From contig CALNXK010000020.1 in NCBI GenBank assembly GCA_942486035.1, forward strand, positions 2,251,001 through 2,315,000: 64,000 nt of DNA. The letters are read 5' to 3'. This document shows positions 1-13,800 of the stretch, in pieces (position 1 is the stretch's first letter; each line of letters opens with the position of its first letter). The stretch comes from Porites lobata (lineage: Eukaryota; Cnidaria; Anthozoa; Scleractinia; Poritidae). The notes under the pieces are model-generated. The model saw only the letters and a list, made by a program, of their open reading frames with translations. It did no database searches and was not told the origin of the DNA. A program made the translations under genes and the position numbers.

Positions 1-1889
1 CTTAATTGCGTGGAAAACCTTTTTCAATTGACCCTTTCAACCCAATCACGTCAGTTACTGGGTCTGAATCTTACTTAACCCTTTGAATCTCATAGGTGGT
101 GAAAGTCTACATAATGTTAGACAAAAATGTCAAATTTCGTTTTGTAAAGTGCCGAAAAACGAATAGTGCTATGCAAGTGGCCCGCCTAAGAGGTTTTATT
201 TAAATAGTCACACCATAGGATCTCATCCGCAGAGTCAAAAGTTAGAACCTTTCTTTCATTATACAAGACTCCGTGATTCACTAAGGGGCACCCAGCGACC
301 GAATGTTTCCAAATACGCCAAGATGGTTTTCTCTATGCTTTAGAAGCCTGTTTGGTTAATTTGGAGTTGCCCTAAAAACTATTTATCTGTTCGGATGTCT
401 TAGAGGAACTTTGTTCGTCACGAAAGTTTTAGGTGGGTGTTTCGTTTCATTCGAAAGTGTTAGCTACCTTTATGTGTCTGGTCGAAAGTTCGAAGACATG
501 AAGTAGCCTTGCTTTCATCAGAAAATTATAGGGGACGTTTTGTCTGTATACCGAAAGTTTTAGGAGACCTTTTTTTAACAATAGTCGCAATATCTTGGTT
601 TTAAAATGTGAATAACAACTTCCGAAAATCGTAGTTAAGCTATTAGAAAACCTTCGCAATCCCACCTTAGTCACTATCTGTTTATGTATCTACCTTATAA
701 AGCCTTTTAACTTGGTTATCCTGAAATGAACTAACACATTTGTTAAACTTAATGTGGCTTAAATCTTTCTATTTCTAAATCCCTACATACCTGATTTTCT
801 GACCCTTAAGACCCTGAAACTGTGCGACCCAATTAGTAACTTTTATAAAAATGCAACCCCATTGTAGTCAATCCAGTCGTAAAAATGCGAACCCGTCCAG
901 TGGCTCATACCCATTAACTTACTACTAGGAACTACGCTAGGAAGTACGTGTACCCCCCCACTCCCCCGCCCCGGGGGCTTTCCTTATTCAGCATTAGTGG
1001 AAGTTTCTTCATACTGTAGAGAAACTGTAGGCCGACTTTAATTAAGTCTGACTTGTCATAACCTAGGCCATTAGAGTGCTTGGACTTCTTGGGGCGTTAG
1101 ATCCTTATAAACACAAACTGAATCAGACAGGAGGGATGCTCGTGGACGGTGACTCAGCAGCAATTAGTAAAGACATTACGGACAACGATGCAGGTTAAAA
1201 TATTGCATTTCTATTTTTTTCCTTTTCACGTGATGTTCATTACGTTATGTTCTTTGTCAAGTCCACCGTAATCTACTTTTCGAGTTGATAACATGTTATT
1301 TTGCGCTCTATTCAAACCACCCAAAATGTAATGCATATCTTCTAATAACCTCGCTTTCTTAGTCCGTAAAGAAGTTCGAGGTCATCAATCTTGGTTATGG
1401 GTCCTCGTTCTTATTGTTGTCATTGGGGTTATTTGTTTTTGTTGTTTATTTTGTTTTGTTTTGTTTGGGTTCTATCTTGCCTGCGTTGATCCCCAAGGAA
1501 CAAAACAAACAAGCAAACGGATACAAAACGTTGGCACGCCACTTAAAGTAGTCGTGTTCAGACCTCGAAATTGGCGAAAACGAGTACTGTGCACCATACA
1601 ACCTCTCTACAAACGGCCACCTTGGTGACACAAGAAAGTGGCCATTGTAGAGAGGTTGAAACAAGAGTCAATGTGTGGACTGTCTGCCAAAAAAAATGGC
1701 TGTTATGGATAGGTGGCCGTTAGTGGAGGCTCGACTGTAGGACATAATTGTTACACCGTTATTGGTTTATCAGTTCTTGTTGTTTTTGGGCATGTGTACT
1801 GTAGTTGCAAAGTACAAATTATGATGCAAAATTGCTTGCAAGGGCAAATAAGTTATCTTACCATCAAGTACATATACTTGCACTTGCAG
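1..1889. other. Non-coding stretch left of the first visible mTOR exon
   Basis: I see no convincing exon here. The residues that precede the first visible exon in animal mTOR were not found in any frame, so this is most likely mTOR intron. It holds a degraded copy of the TTAACCCTTT repeat family (about 66-255). It also has a loosely repeated motif of the type CGAAAGTTTTAGG at about 420-570, a C/G homopolymer run near 952-976, and T-rich tracts near 1430-1470. Confidence 0.6.
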
Positions 1890-4800
1890 TTGACACGAAC
1901 ACAAGCGAGATGTTAGTTACTATGGGCAGTGTTCAGTTAGAGGAGTTTTACCCTGCTGTTGCGGTATCAGCACTTATGAGAATTGTCAGGGATCCGTCTC
2001 TCTCAAGTCATCACACTATGGTTATACAGGTACATAAGTCCTGGTTTGCCCTTGTTTGCATAACCGCATCTCGTTGTTTTGCCTAGGGGTAAGGCAATTG
2101 GTCAATTGTCACTACCTCCTTTAGAATGTCATCAGACATTTCCATTGTGTATACCTTGCCATTTATGAGGGCTCCGTAAACGAGTTTCCGGAAATGCGGC
2201 CTAGCTTGTAGAGATCGGATTAACTTATTAGGACGAAGGAAATCTGCGGAAGCTTTTCATGAAGTCTTCTTCTTATTCGGTAGGCTGCATGCAAATGGAC
2301 GCAACAACTCCCAACATTGTTGCGCCAACAACATTGGGAGTTGTTGCGTCCGTGTTGGTAGTGGTGTGCAAACGGATGCAACATGTAACATCCAACAATG
2401 TTGGGAGTTGTTGGTAAACAACGTTGCGCCCGTTTGAACGGAGCCTTAGAGTACTGTGGCTATCCAGTTGAGATACACCGTTTTGAATTTGTTTTTTGGG
2501 CGGTCTGCGCATGGGCAGATGGCAAAATCACTTACCAAAAAATGTAATTCAACTAGATTCGTCAGTTCTGTGTGAACATTAGAAAATATTAAAAATGTTC
2601 CGACTTTTTTACTTGGTGTTCAAGTGTAGTGCACTAAACGAAGCCTTGGTTATGGTAACTATTTGTGAGGATATATACTCCACTGTTCAGTATGCGTATA
2701 AATTGATGCCAGTTTACCTAACCTAAGATAACATGTTTTTACTTTGTCATTTTCTCCTTTACAGGCAGTAACATTCATCTTCAAAAGTTTAGGAATGAAA
2801 TGCGTGACTTATCTGCCTCAGGTATTTCTGCGTTCATACAGATGTGTACCCGTTTGTTCTTAAGAACTGTTTTATCCCGCAGTTCCTTGAAAGGTGCTAA
2901 CTCTTTATGTTCTTGTAACTTTTAGATCATGCCTTCGTTCCTAAATGTCATCAGAACCTGTGATTCCTCATTCAGAGAGGTGCGTCAACATTTCATGTTC
3001 TCCTTTCATGTTTGTGGTACTTTTACAGGTTTTTGTTGTTGTTGTTGTGGTGGCTTAGATAGTTGCAGATGCCCGCAGTTGTTGTATAGCTACTCTTATA
3101 CAGTGTTTCTAGGGAAGCAGTTACACTATTTTTATTGTCGGTCCTATTCTTTTGTATCAAGGTACAGATTAGGGGTTTCGGGTAACAAGTCATCTTCACG
3201 TTTTTGGCTGCTTGCTTAGCGTTCACGTGCATAGAAGTTTCACTGCTAGCAAATGACATCCAGAGACCTGGAGGTTGGAATTTGTGGAAGTGAATATATA
3301 ATTTTGTAGTTATTTATAAAAATCAGCCATGTTTTGTGTTTTCATATTCCTTTTCAGTTTGTACTTCAGCAGCTTGGAGTTTTGATTTCCATTGTAAAGC
3401 AGCACATCAGAAATTATCTGGACGAAATTTTTGGTTTGATTAAGGTGAGACTTTGTACTTTGTTGTCCAGCACACTCAAACATCCCTATTGCCTTGTAAA
3501 TTCGACGCAAAGAACGGCAATAGGACTGAAAGGGTTAATAATAATGCCACTGGATGAAACTAGTATTAACCCTTTCACTGCCAAATGTGGCCAAAGCAAA
3601 TTTCGTTTTCTAACATTTGGCAAACAAATAGCGTCGTGTGAAAGTATAGGCAGAGAGCTTTCATTTGAATGGTCACATCATAGGATTTCGTCAGCAGACT
3701 CAAAAGTTAGAGTCGCCGTACAAAACTCCATCAAGTACTCTGGCCGTGAAGGGGGTTAATACTCCTCACTCTTGTTGTTTTCTTAGGATTACTGGATTCT
3801 AAACAGCCCAATGCAGACAACGATAATTTTGTTGGTGGAGCAAATCGTGACTGCACTTGGTGGAGAATTTAAGGTAATTCGCTTAACGTTCCAGTTCCAG
3901 TTTACTGCGTTTTTCAAAAAACACGCGAACTCTGAAGCTCAGAAGCCAATTGACGTTCGCGTTTTTCGCTGCCGACAATCATCTTAGCGGACCTCTTAGG
4001 AAACAGAACTTTACTTAAGTGTCTTTTTCCCCTTTTAATACTCTTGACCCCTTGAATTAATGGTTTAATTATATTTGAAATTGCCTTTGTCTTTTGCGTT
4101 AACTTGAAGTGCTTGTCATTGGCTTTCGATGGCCAGCATGGGAACAGACTGCAACTTGAACAAAAGGGGCTATCCTTTTCAAGTTAAATCCCTGTGTTGT
4201 CGAAAAATGACTAAAAAACGATCCCTGCTTTGTTTTCCCTTGATAGAATCATTTGACAACTTCCTTTCATAGTTCCAAGTATTAGAATGAAAATCTTTAA
4301 TTTCTTCTCAGATTTGACAAAAGTAATGTGGAACTTGCCATGACATTACCCCTTTAAACGCAATGCTCCCTTGTTTAACTGATAATGCTTGTAACAGTTT
4401 TGCTCCAGTGGAGTGATTCAGCAGCTAGTGTCTTATATTTGTTGTTGCGCTTTTTGTTAGATTTACCTTCCTCAGATCATTCCTCAAATTCTCAAAGTGT
4501 TTATGCACGACAACAGTGAGCAAAGAAGTGTAACAACAAAGGTAAATATCACAATTTTTATATTTTCCCGGCTCTGATATGCACCGAGTATTTATTTGTT
4601 AGCTAGTTGCTTATTTTTTTTGGGTATTTTATTTTGGACAGATTTTGTCCTCAAATGAATTAATAGAGACAATTCTATCTAAGGGTCTTTTTGCATGGAA
4701 GGAAGGAGATAGTCATCAGTCTATCAGTTTCAGGTTGAAAATTTCTCAAAGTAGAAAATAGACACAAAAAACAGCTCAAAACAATTCTTATGGATTGAAC

Positions 4801-7800
4801 AGACGTAAAAATACTTATTTTTTGTAGAAGTAATGAAGATTAAACGTTTGCGGTTTGCCGTAAACGTCCCTCTTAATCTCTCTACTGTTTAAGTTCTTTG
4901 CCCCGTTTAATACTTTTGACATGTTGAAAGGTTGATTAAAGGGCGTCTTTATAAATGTCCTCTCCTTTGTTATTTTTCAGCTGCTGAATGCTCTACAGAT
5001 GTTCGGCTCGAGTCTTGATGATTACCTTCATCTGCTGGTACCGCCTGTTGTAAAACTATTTGACTCTCCTGACATCCCAATCACTGTTAGAAGGTCAGAC
5101 TAACAGTTTACTATGATCAGTGTTGACCCTCGCATGTATTGCTTTCTGGCTATTACAGTGTTGCACAAGAAACTGGGTCAAAACTTCTCCCCCAAAACAA
5201 TACCGTAGTGCAGTTCGACGCAAACCGACCCAGTCTGTCGCACAACCTTAAAATGAGCATTTGAATATCAGGATAGAATGAGTGTCCCATTCAGTCTCTC
5301 CGAGGTCGTTTGTTACTTCTTTCCCGGCCAATTTTTTTGAGCGCGCAAGTGAAGCGAGCTTGCGCCTAGCGGCAAATAAATCTCCATGTGGTTGTTTTTT
5401 TCATTTGCGCGCTCGACGATTTCTTAAAAAAAAAAAAATAAAATAAAAAAAAAATAGTAATAATAGAAACTAAAGGGTCGACAGACAGGCTGTGGTCCAT
5501 TAGCAGTCGGTCTTTGCTCACAGGGAAAACGTATGCGTATTTAAGCGACGTTTGCTGTTCGCTGACTAAGCTAAGGAAATGAGTTCAGAGTCTGTGAGCC
5601 ATCTTTCGGTTTTTGTTTGGAAACTGATGAAATACATGCCTTTTAAAAATGAACCTTCGAGCCCTGGGCTGTTTAAACTTGAAACTTGAATCTCTAATCT
5701 ACAATCGGCGACAAAATTGTTGAGACATTGTACTTAAATAGGGTGACTTCAGAGAACAAAAGAATCCGCACCCCTCCCCTGTCCCCTCCATTCAAAGTTG
5801 GGGTGTTTGTTGTTTTCTATAGGTAGCTAGAACAAGGGCACAACATTGCACGGAGGGGATGGGGGAGGAAAGCTATATTTCCTCCTTTTGAAGTTCATAA
5901 AACGTTAAAAAGCCCACTTTTGGGCGAAGTGTCTCAACTCATTTTGTCGCCGATTGTCTGAACGGAAATCTTCGCGCTGTTGTTCTATTACCACCGGTTA
6001 GGAGACGGTAACTAGTTGAGATTACTATATTCACCGGGTCGTTTTTCAGAAGATAGATAAGATACCCATATAATCCGTTTCCTGTGTTTTTCGAGGGAAA
6101 ATTAGTTTTGACAATCTTTGTACTCGGTAGTGATTTCAAGTAATTACGCAGCATACCCACGTACAGAATGATTGATTTTCCTCTGGTAACTAAGTGTGAT
6201 CGGTAGGAAACGATGCCAGATAAGATATTGTATTTGAATATATCCCTAGTAAGTTGGAAGTGTTTCTTCGAAGTTTGGCTATTTGATAAGGGTGGGATGG
6301 ACGATAAAATAGCCATGATTGCTATGCGCAGGAGAATGTTCAGGAAAAATGTTCCAACTTCTAATGCACAGCAAAGCTGCATAGCATCGCTAAATCTGTG
6401 CAGCAGATTCGTTGCCCATATACCCATAAGAGTCTTCGAAGAATGTACTTTACAGTCGAAACTATGAGGTCAGGAGGAGACTGGCCACGAGTAACCACGA
6501 GTAACCAACTTTGTTCTTAAAAGATAATTAGATTATTAAATTTTTTTACTCATCGTGGTTACTCGTGGTTACTCGTGGAAATTCCTCCTAAAGAGCAATT
6601 TTAGCCATTATAACTACTTTAATGCCTAGAAATCTATTAAGTTTTCTATGCTTTTCACTTTGTTCTTTGTTTCGATGCGTTTCGATAAAGGAAAGAATAA
6701 GAAATCGTGCCCGACGCGCCACGTCGCACGATGTCAAGGCACTGTTAAGCGCGACATGAAATGTCACGCACTGAAAATAACGAAATCGCCTTATTCTAAT
6801 TGTTCTAAAATAGATATGATGAAGTCAAACATAACAAATAAAAAGCCACCAGGGGTCTTACATCCCAGCATAAAAAAAATGAATTCAATTAACTTTCTAA
6901 AGGAAGTACGGCCACTTTTGAGATTCAGACAATCGGCGACAAAATTGTTGAGACATTGTACTTAAATAGGATGACTTCTGAGAACAAAAGAATCCGCACC
7001 CCTCCCCTGTCCCCTCCATTCAAAGTTGGGGTGTTTGTTGTTTTCTATAGGTAGCTAGAACAAGGGCACAACATTGCATGGAGGGGATGGGGGAGGAAAG
7101 CTATATTTCCTCCTTTTGAAGTTCATAAAACGTTAAAAAGCCCACTTTTGGGCGAAGTGTCTCAACTCATTTTGTCGCCGATTGTAGCTAGTGTTCTGTT
7201 AAAGTTTTAACTAGTTAGAGAGGTGTAGCTTAGTTATGTAATGTTAGATGCAAGTAATGTTCCTTTCAGATGTGCCCTGGAGACCTTGGATCGCCTCAGT
7301 GAGTCTCTTGATCTGACTGACTTTGCATCAAGAATTATTCATCCTATAATCAGAACCCTGGACTCTTGCCCTGAGCTTCGCTCTACAGCAATGGATACCC
7401 TGTGCTCTTTAGTGTTTCAGTTGGGAAAACAGTATTCACCTTTTATCCCTACAGTTAACAAGGTAAAATCAAAATAAAAGCACGGGTAAGGGTAGTATGC
7501 TTCCAGATAAACTGTCCGTGTTCTTTCCCCGTTCTTCATGTCTTTAGAACAAGAATGTCATTCTTACCTTCCTTATTTGACATTCATTTTGGTAACGAAA
7601 AAAACAAACAAATGTTGGTTGATTTTTAAGACATGGCGGAAAACCATGGACAGAAAATCATCTTGTAGCCCTCCCAGACGTTTGGCGGGAAACAGCTGTA
7701 TTGTCGAATACAGGTGGCCTCTAAGTAGCCAATGAGAGTGCGCGCTTTCGGGGAAGATATTCCATCTATATGGCCGTTAAAAATTGCATGCGAAGGGAGA

Positions 7801-10800
7801 CGTATTTCCGGTGAGTGCTAACTTCCGGAAACCATCAAACCAAAGAAAGAGAAATGAGCTTTTATGACATAGTGGGGGTTTTATATGCCTTGTGACTTCA
7901 AATCTGATAGTAGTGCTTTACTAATCTTCTCATTGTGTTTGTAGGTGACAGTTAAACATCGTATTCAACACCAGCGTTACGACATTTTAATTTGCAAGAT
8001 TGTCAAGGTTTGTACAGATTTACTGACTATAAACAAAACAGAAAGATTAACATTTGAAGATAGAGGATTTCCAAGTGGCCTTTGCCTCTTTTTCAATTGT
8101 TGTGATGCCCTACCCTGGGTTTCAGAGACTTCTGATGTGCGGTTTCGGTCCGGTTTCTAGTGACTAGCGTGAAAAGGAAGCTTTTTTCTCGCTGCCTTAG
8201 CTAAATCTTTCGGCCGGCCGAAGCATCCCGCCGCACGCGAGAAAAATACCTCTGGTACCCAGTAGGTGGTGGTCTTCCTTTAGTCAGTATGGAAATACGT
8301 TTTTATTCACACGCGCAAATTTAACTCATTGTCATATGGACAGTTGACACCCGGCCTCTCTCCTGCAGCGGGCAAAATGGTAGGAAGTAAAGAGACCTCT
8401 GCCGGCCCCGCCATGCGTTTCCGTTTACGCATGCACTGGCGTTTCCTTAACAGACAGTAACATTTCAGTCAAGTGCGACACAACTTACAGAACCGGTTTG
8501 CGCGATAATAACATTGGGCTCAGAAATACCCAGCTTAAGTCTTAACGGGGCATGCGCATTACATATTAGACGAAACTGGTTATGAAAACCAGTCAGTTTC
8601 GACCCCAAATATGGTCGGCGACTAAATAAAAGAACGCTTCGGAGGCCGGCAGAGTTCTGTCTCCTTCCTTCCATTTTTCTCTTGCCGTGGGAGACCTCTT
8701 CTAGCAGAGAAATACAGAGCCTTAAAGCAACTCGAAATTGGGGTATTGCCAAACTGTAGGATTAACCTGGCCTTTCTTGCCTCCATCTAGAGCCCATTTT
8801 TGTTAGATTGGGAGAATGAGGTGTTAGCTCGACGCCAAAAAGCTGGTCGAGGCAACTTGGCAGATGACTCCGCCACGAATGCTGCGATAGAAGCTGCGAG
8901 CATAAAGAAACTGACTTTTAAAGCAGACAGCCTTCAAAGAGTAAGAAATAGAATCACTCATCTCGGCCTTTTGTGCCTTCGTCAATACCTGTTCCCACAT
9001 CTCAGCCTCCGTCCTTAAACCTCTTTGAATTTTTCCTGTGGTGTGATATTTTTCTGAAACCAAACGTATCTCTAGCCTAAGAAACCAGCCGACATTTTGC
9101 GACGCTACCACTGGTTTCCCCGCGAAATGACGAACGCAGAAATTCTATACTGATGACGTGTCACTACCCAGATCTGGGTGATCTTCTGATAGGTTGAAAA
9201 TCCACTTCATCCAATCAGAAGCTCTACCCAGACCTGTGTAGCGACGCGTCATCAGTATGGAATTTCTGCAGCCGCTTTTCAGACGTCATTTTTTTGTTGA
9301 AACCTGTTCTGACGTTGCGAAATGTTGGCTTTTCCCTCACGTCAGCTTAAGCTTCTTTGAGCGGCCTTCTTGGAATACGTCATTTTGATAACGAAAAGCC
9401 ACTTCTTTTTTGTAGGAAAAAAAGTTCCAAACTGATGGTAGTCTTTTTTCCGTTGTCATAGGCGTGGGGTGCTGCCAGGTGTGTGTCCAAAGAGGACTGG
9501 ATGGAATGGCTTCGAAGACTGAGCGTTGAGCTGCTAAAAGAGTCACCATCTCCTGCCTTGAGATCTTGCTGGGCCACAGCACAGTCGTACCCACCCCTCG
9601 CAAGGTTGTACAATAGCAAGAAATGAAATATGCCACTGTATAATTACAGTTACGCTTTGGTTTCCGTTACGGTATACTGTTACCCCTTTTCACGACCAGG
9701 TGGAGTCTTTTAAGGTTGTTGCATAGCTTTTGAGTCTGTGGATGAGATCTTATGGTGTGACCATTCAAATGAAACCTCTTTAGCGGTGCTTTTAGTTGGT
9801 ACTATTTGCTGCAAAATAAAATGTGGAAAATTTGATTTTAAGAACTTTTGGTAGCGAAAGACGTGATAGTGCTTGCGTACTTATTGCAGTTGGAGACCTT
9901 GTAAGCGGCCAATCTCCATCAGCTTACAGAGCAATACTTGCGTTTATTACAGAAAATGTGTACTTTGAGGCGGATGGTCTGTACTTGCATAAAGGATAAC
10001 AAAAGACCAATTTTTAATATATTTAAATTCGAACTTGGCGGGGCGACGTAAAGGGACAAGACAAAAGTAATCGTCTTGAGTAATACACTTTTTTTTGTTT
10101 TATTCCTCCAAGTATCGGAGCCAGTATAAGTTTTAATCGAACTTATTCTACTGGATTTTAATTAAATGTTCTAATGTCTTCTTCTTATCTTGCATCCTTT
10201 AGAGACCTGTTCAATGTTGCCTTTGTTTCATGTTGGTCAGAACTTCACGAAGAACTTCAAAATGAGTTGGTGAAGCATTTGGAAATGGCTTTGGAGTCTC
10301 AGATCCCAGAGATCACTCAAACGCTTCTCAATCTTGCAGAGTTCATGGAACATACAGAAAAGGTACTCCATTATCTTTTGTGGCCACTAGGATGGGCGTT
10401 TAAGGCCCCTTTACACGGAACCGTGCAAATTCTATTGAAGATTGCAGTACTGCTTACCGTACAAAAAGTTGCTCGGTTCCGCGAGTACTGTGTGAACGAA
10501 TGAATTAACGAAAGGTGAAACCGGGCAAATTTTTGTCCGTTCAAAAATTTGTCCGGACCCTTGTAAATTGAGTCTTAGTTCAACTAAATTTGACATATTG
10601 AAACTCAATTGCTAGCCTTTGCAGCAGGCGGCTTTAGGTGCGCCTGCGCCCAACTCCAAGATTCCGTTTTTTGGCGACAGTGCCGTGTGGGGTATTAGTA
10701 AAGCTACTTTTTATAACACGCGGCTTCGCCGCTCGATTTGCCCATCGGCTACCCCACCTAGAACGCGCGTACCCTGATCCTACCAGCTTCGTTGGCTTCT

Positions 10801-13800
10801 CAGTAACCTTTCCAAAGAGATCCACGTCTTGTGCTTTTTTGTGCAGCAAAAATCAAGAAAAGTAAACTTACTGATATAAAAGGGTAGTATACACCGCGAA
10901 GTGCTGAACACTTGCCTCCCGCCAATGTGCGCGGGATTCAAGTCTCGGCGTCGACTCCATATGTACGTTGAGCTTCTTCCTTTTCTTCTCTACCCCGCGA
11001 GTTTGTCTCCGGGTACTCCGCCCCCCCCCCTCTCCTTTGAACACAACATTGCAATTACCATTTCGATCTTGAAAGTGTCCCCAGTTTGTAGGGGACATTA
11101 ATTTATGTTTTCCCTTTTTCCTTTTTCTTCTCTAACATGAACAAGGTTTTAGCATAACTCTCTTGTCTCCAGTATATGTAGAACCTACTTACCTATGTAA
11201 TTCAATGGTTGCCTTTGCTGGTGTTCTATACAATGTATAGTGCACCACATACAAATTCGCATTCCCATTCTTTTTTTGACGCACTCAATCTGTATTTTAT
11301 TTAAGGGAGCGCTGCCCCTGAACAATGACCTTTTGGGTGAACAGGCCTCCAAATGCCGAGCGTACGCCAAAGCACTGCATTACAAAGAGGAAGAGTTCCA
11401 CAGAGGACCGACTACTGAGACACTTGAAGCGCTTATCAGGTAACCGTATCGGGTATATTGTTTGTTTCGTTTGTTTTGTTTTTTGTTGTTTTTATTTTGT
11501 TGTGTTTTGTTTTTGAACCAATAACTGCATATTTCCTGCATTCGGAGAAACTCTTTTCTTGGGCTTATTGTTTCTCGTCATTTCTTCAAGCATAAACAAC
11601 AAGCTGCAGCAGCCCATGGCAGCTCATGGAGTCTTGGTATATGCTATGAAAAATCATGGAGCCGATGTGGTGAGACATTTGTTTATCTTTTGATGATCAT
11701 ATGACCTGTATGTTGTATAACGAAAGGAACATTCACGCCAACAGGTCAAAAGTTTTTCGCTCACACACCACTGGTAGCAATGCCAAGCCCACCGCCGCAG
11801 CCTGACCTAAATTATTCCAAGTTCATTAAAAAAATGTACACTTAAAATACCCCTAAAGAGGTGGGACTGTAACAAAATTACAAAGTTGCATATTACATTT
11901 ATACAGCCTACAAAACTGAAATCTTAGGGTGGGTGGGTGGGAAGGTCAGTATTGGCGGACGCAACAAAGCAACTGCCTGCCTTTCTGTCACATGACCCAT
12001 ACCCAGGCCCCCAGTGGCGCCTGTGAATAACATTTTCCACCTATTTCGTTACACTCCAGTCAATGGGAAATTACCTTTCCTTGGTAAACATTTGCACGTC
12101 GATTGCGTGTGAGTCCATCGTTACAATCGTGGCGTTCCCTTTCTAATGAGTTTATTTCAGTAAAACCTCTTATATGTGGAAAAGTGTCCATTTCAATCGT
12201 TTTTTTTTTCGTCGCCATGGCGAACGCCGCGAACATCGACCTTCCAATGTACAGACAGTCCAACTGCCTGACTGGCCATTTTTCTCGCAATTTTAGAAAA
12301 TCAAGGAACGTTGGTATGAAAAACTGCACGACTGGGAACAGGCTCTGGAAGCTTACAACAAGAACCTTCTGCAAAAACCGGAAGACCTTAACCTCTCTCT
12401 GGGACGAATGAGATGCCTTGAGGCTCTAGGAGAATGGTAAGTGGACAATACAAAAATAGACGTTACTGTATACGCGGATTCACCGTGACATTTTTGCTCA
12501 TCAGCATACGAATTAACCAGTAGAAGATGTAGCTTTATATACCAGTTGGGTTCAATAATTAAAAGAGCTGGTCAATTTAAGCAGTTTGTGCAAGTTTCAG
12601 CTCTTTTTAGTTTGCAGCCAGTAACAAAGAAGATAACAGCAACTGATTACTATAAAATTATTGGTTAGCAAAACGTTAATGAGCTCATACATTCTTTGTA
12701 AATTTTGGAGTTTTTCAAAGAGAATTTCTCCGCAACCATTTGGTATGTCGCCCTCTAATTTTCAAAGATAACTGAAATTGTTATGCTGTTACAATATTCA
12801 GAAATTTCATTTTATTAGCTTCATTAGATAATGATAAGCTTATGCTAATGAGGAAAAAATGTAAACAAAGATTCGCCTATTGTGGCAGGATTTTGTGACA
12901 ATTTTTACTGAAGATGTGTTTACAAAGTATACTAACGAAAGGAAGCACATTCATTGAGCTAGTGGGAACGCATCGTCAGTTGTTAACTTAAGTAGATAGT
13001 GCCGTATCCTGAGTGCCATTTGTCGCAAGTCGAATTTGAGAAACGTTTCTCTCCGCCAAAAACACAAGTTCAATACTTTTAAACGTCTGTTTAGAAGGCT
13101 TGGCCCTTTCAATTCAAGGGTTGGTGCATAATAATACGTAGGAGTATTGTATGGGGGTTCTATCTAGAGTTTGAATGTGTGAACGATATCCTTCGGTGTG
13201 AACTTTCAAATGAAACCACTTTGGCAGTATCGTTTCATGGTGCCTTAATTTCCTTATCCTCCCGCACGTTATGAAGCCGAAATTGAGAGTTTTTGTTGAA
13301 TTGTGACTTTAGTAACTTCTGAAATTGAAACGGTTAATCTTAAAAGGAGAAGTCTCATTTTATTAAAGGTATTTATTTATTGTTTTTAACAGGGGTGAAC
13401 TTCACCAGGTTGCTGTTGACAAGTGGCCGGTAGTGAGTGATGATAATAGACAGAGAATGGCCAGAATGGCTGCGGCCGCTGCTTGGGGATTAGGTAAAAT
13501 GTTCTTATAAGAACTTTACTAACTCTACCCTGAGAGTCTGTCCCTTTTCAATTTCCAGGAGATAAAGACGTTAATAATGACACATGAAAGACCAGTTGTT
13601 CAATAGAGGATGACTTGAAGATGCCATATTGCGTGAAAATAGGCCAATAAACAAAATGGCCGCCAGCTTAGATCCAACATCTCTGGACGTCTGTGATGTC
13701 AGATGAAACAAGCGGAGAAGGCTGAGGTTACTGTAACCCACCGAACCCATGATGCGACTAATGTGTCCATAGCACCAGGAAAACGTCCTGTGCTCCTTCT

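Larger units (their letters stand above)
1890..9604 (+). other. MTOR: mTOR exons encoding the C-terminal HEAT repeats and FAT entry (11 exons)
   Basis: Exons: 1890-2029, 2765-2821, 2926-2979, 3358-3444, 3787-3873, 4461-4541, 4981-5093, 7270-7462, 7945-8007, 8791-8940, 9462-9604. Several are very short (54-87 nt) and in phase 0, each coding roughly one helix of a HEAT repeat. Readable blocks are SEMLVTMG, GGEFK, FMHDNS, DDYLHLL, ASRIIHPI, ELRSTAMDTL and RYDILICKIVK. These helical repeats build the solenoid that binds Raptor or Rictor in the family. The linker exon 8791-8940 (LLDWENEVLARRQ onward) is the most divergent part relative to vertebrates. The exon 4981-5093 to 7270-7462 junction splits an Arg codon across a 2.2-kb intron that carries a transposon. 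Confidence 0.94.

Noticed and set aside
2929..3259. ORFs on both strands around mTOR exon 2926-2979
   Set aside because: They extend the 54-nt exon into intron sequence. The donor GTGCGT at 2980 and the downstream exon in frame argue against read-through.
5939..6427. 162-codon - strand ORF as a host gene
   Set aside because: No recognised domain. It lies inside the TA-flanked composite element and its C-terminus runs into the element's repeat. Kept only as part of that element.
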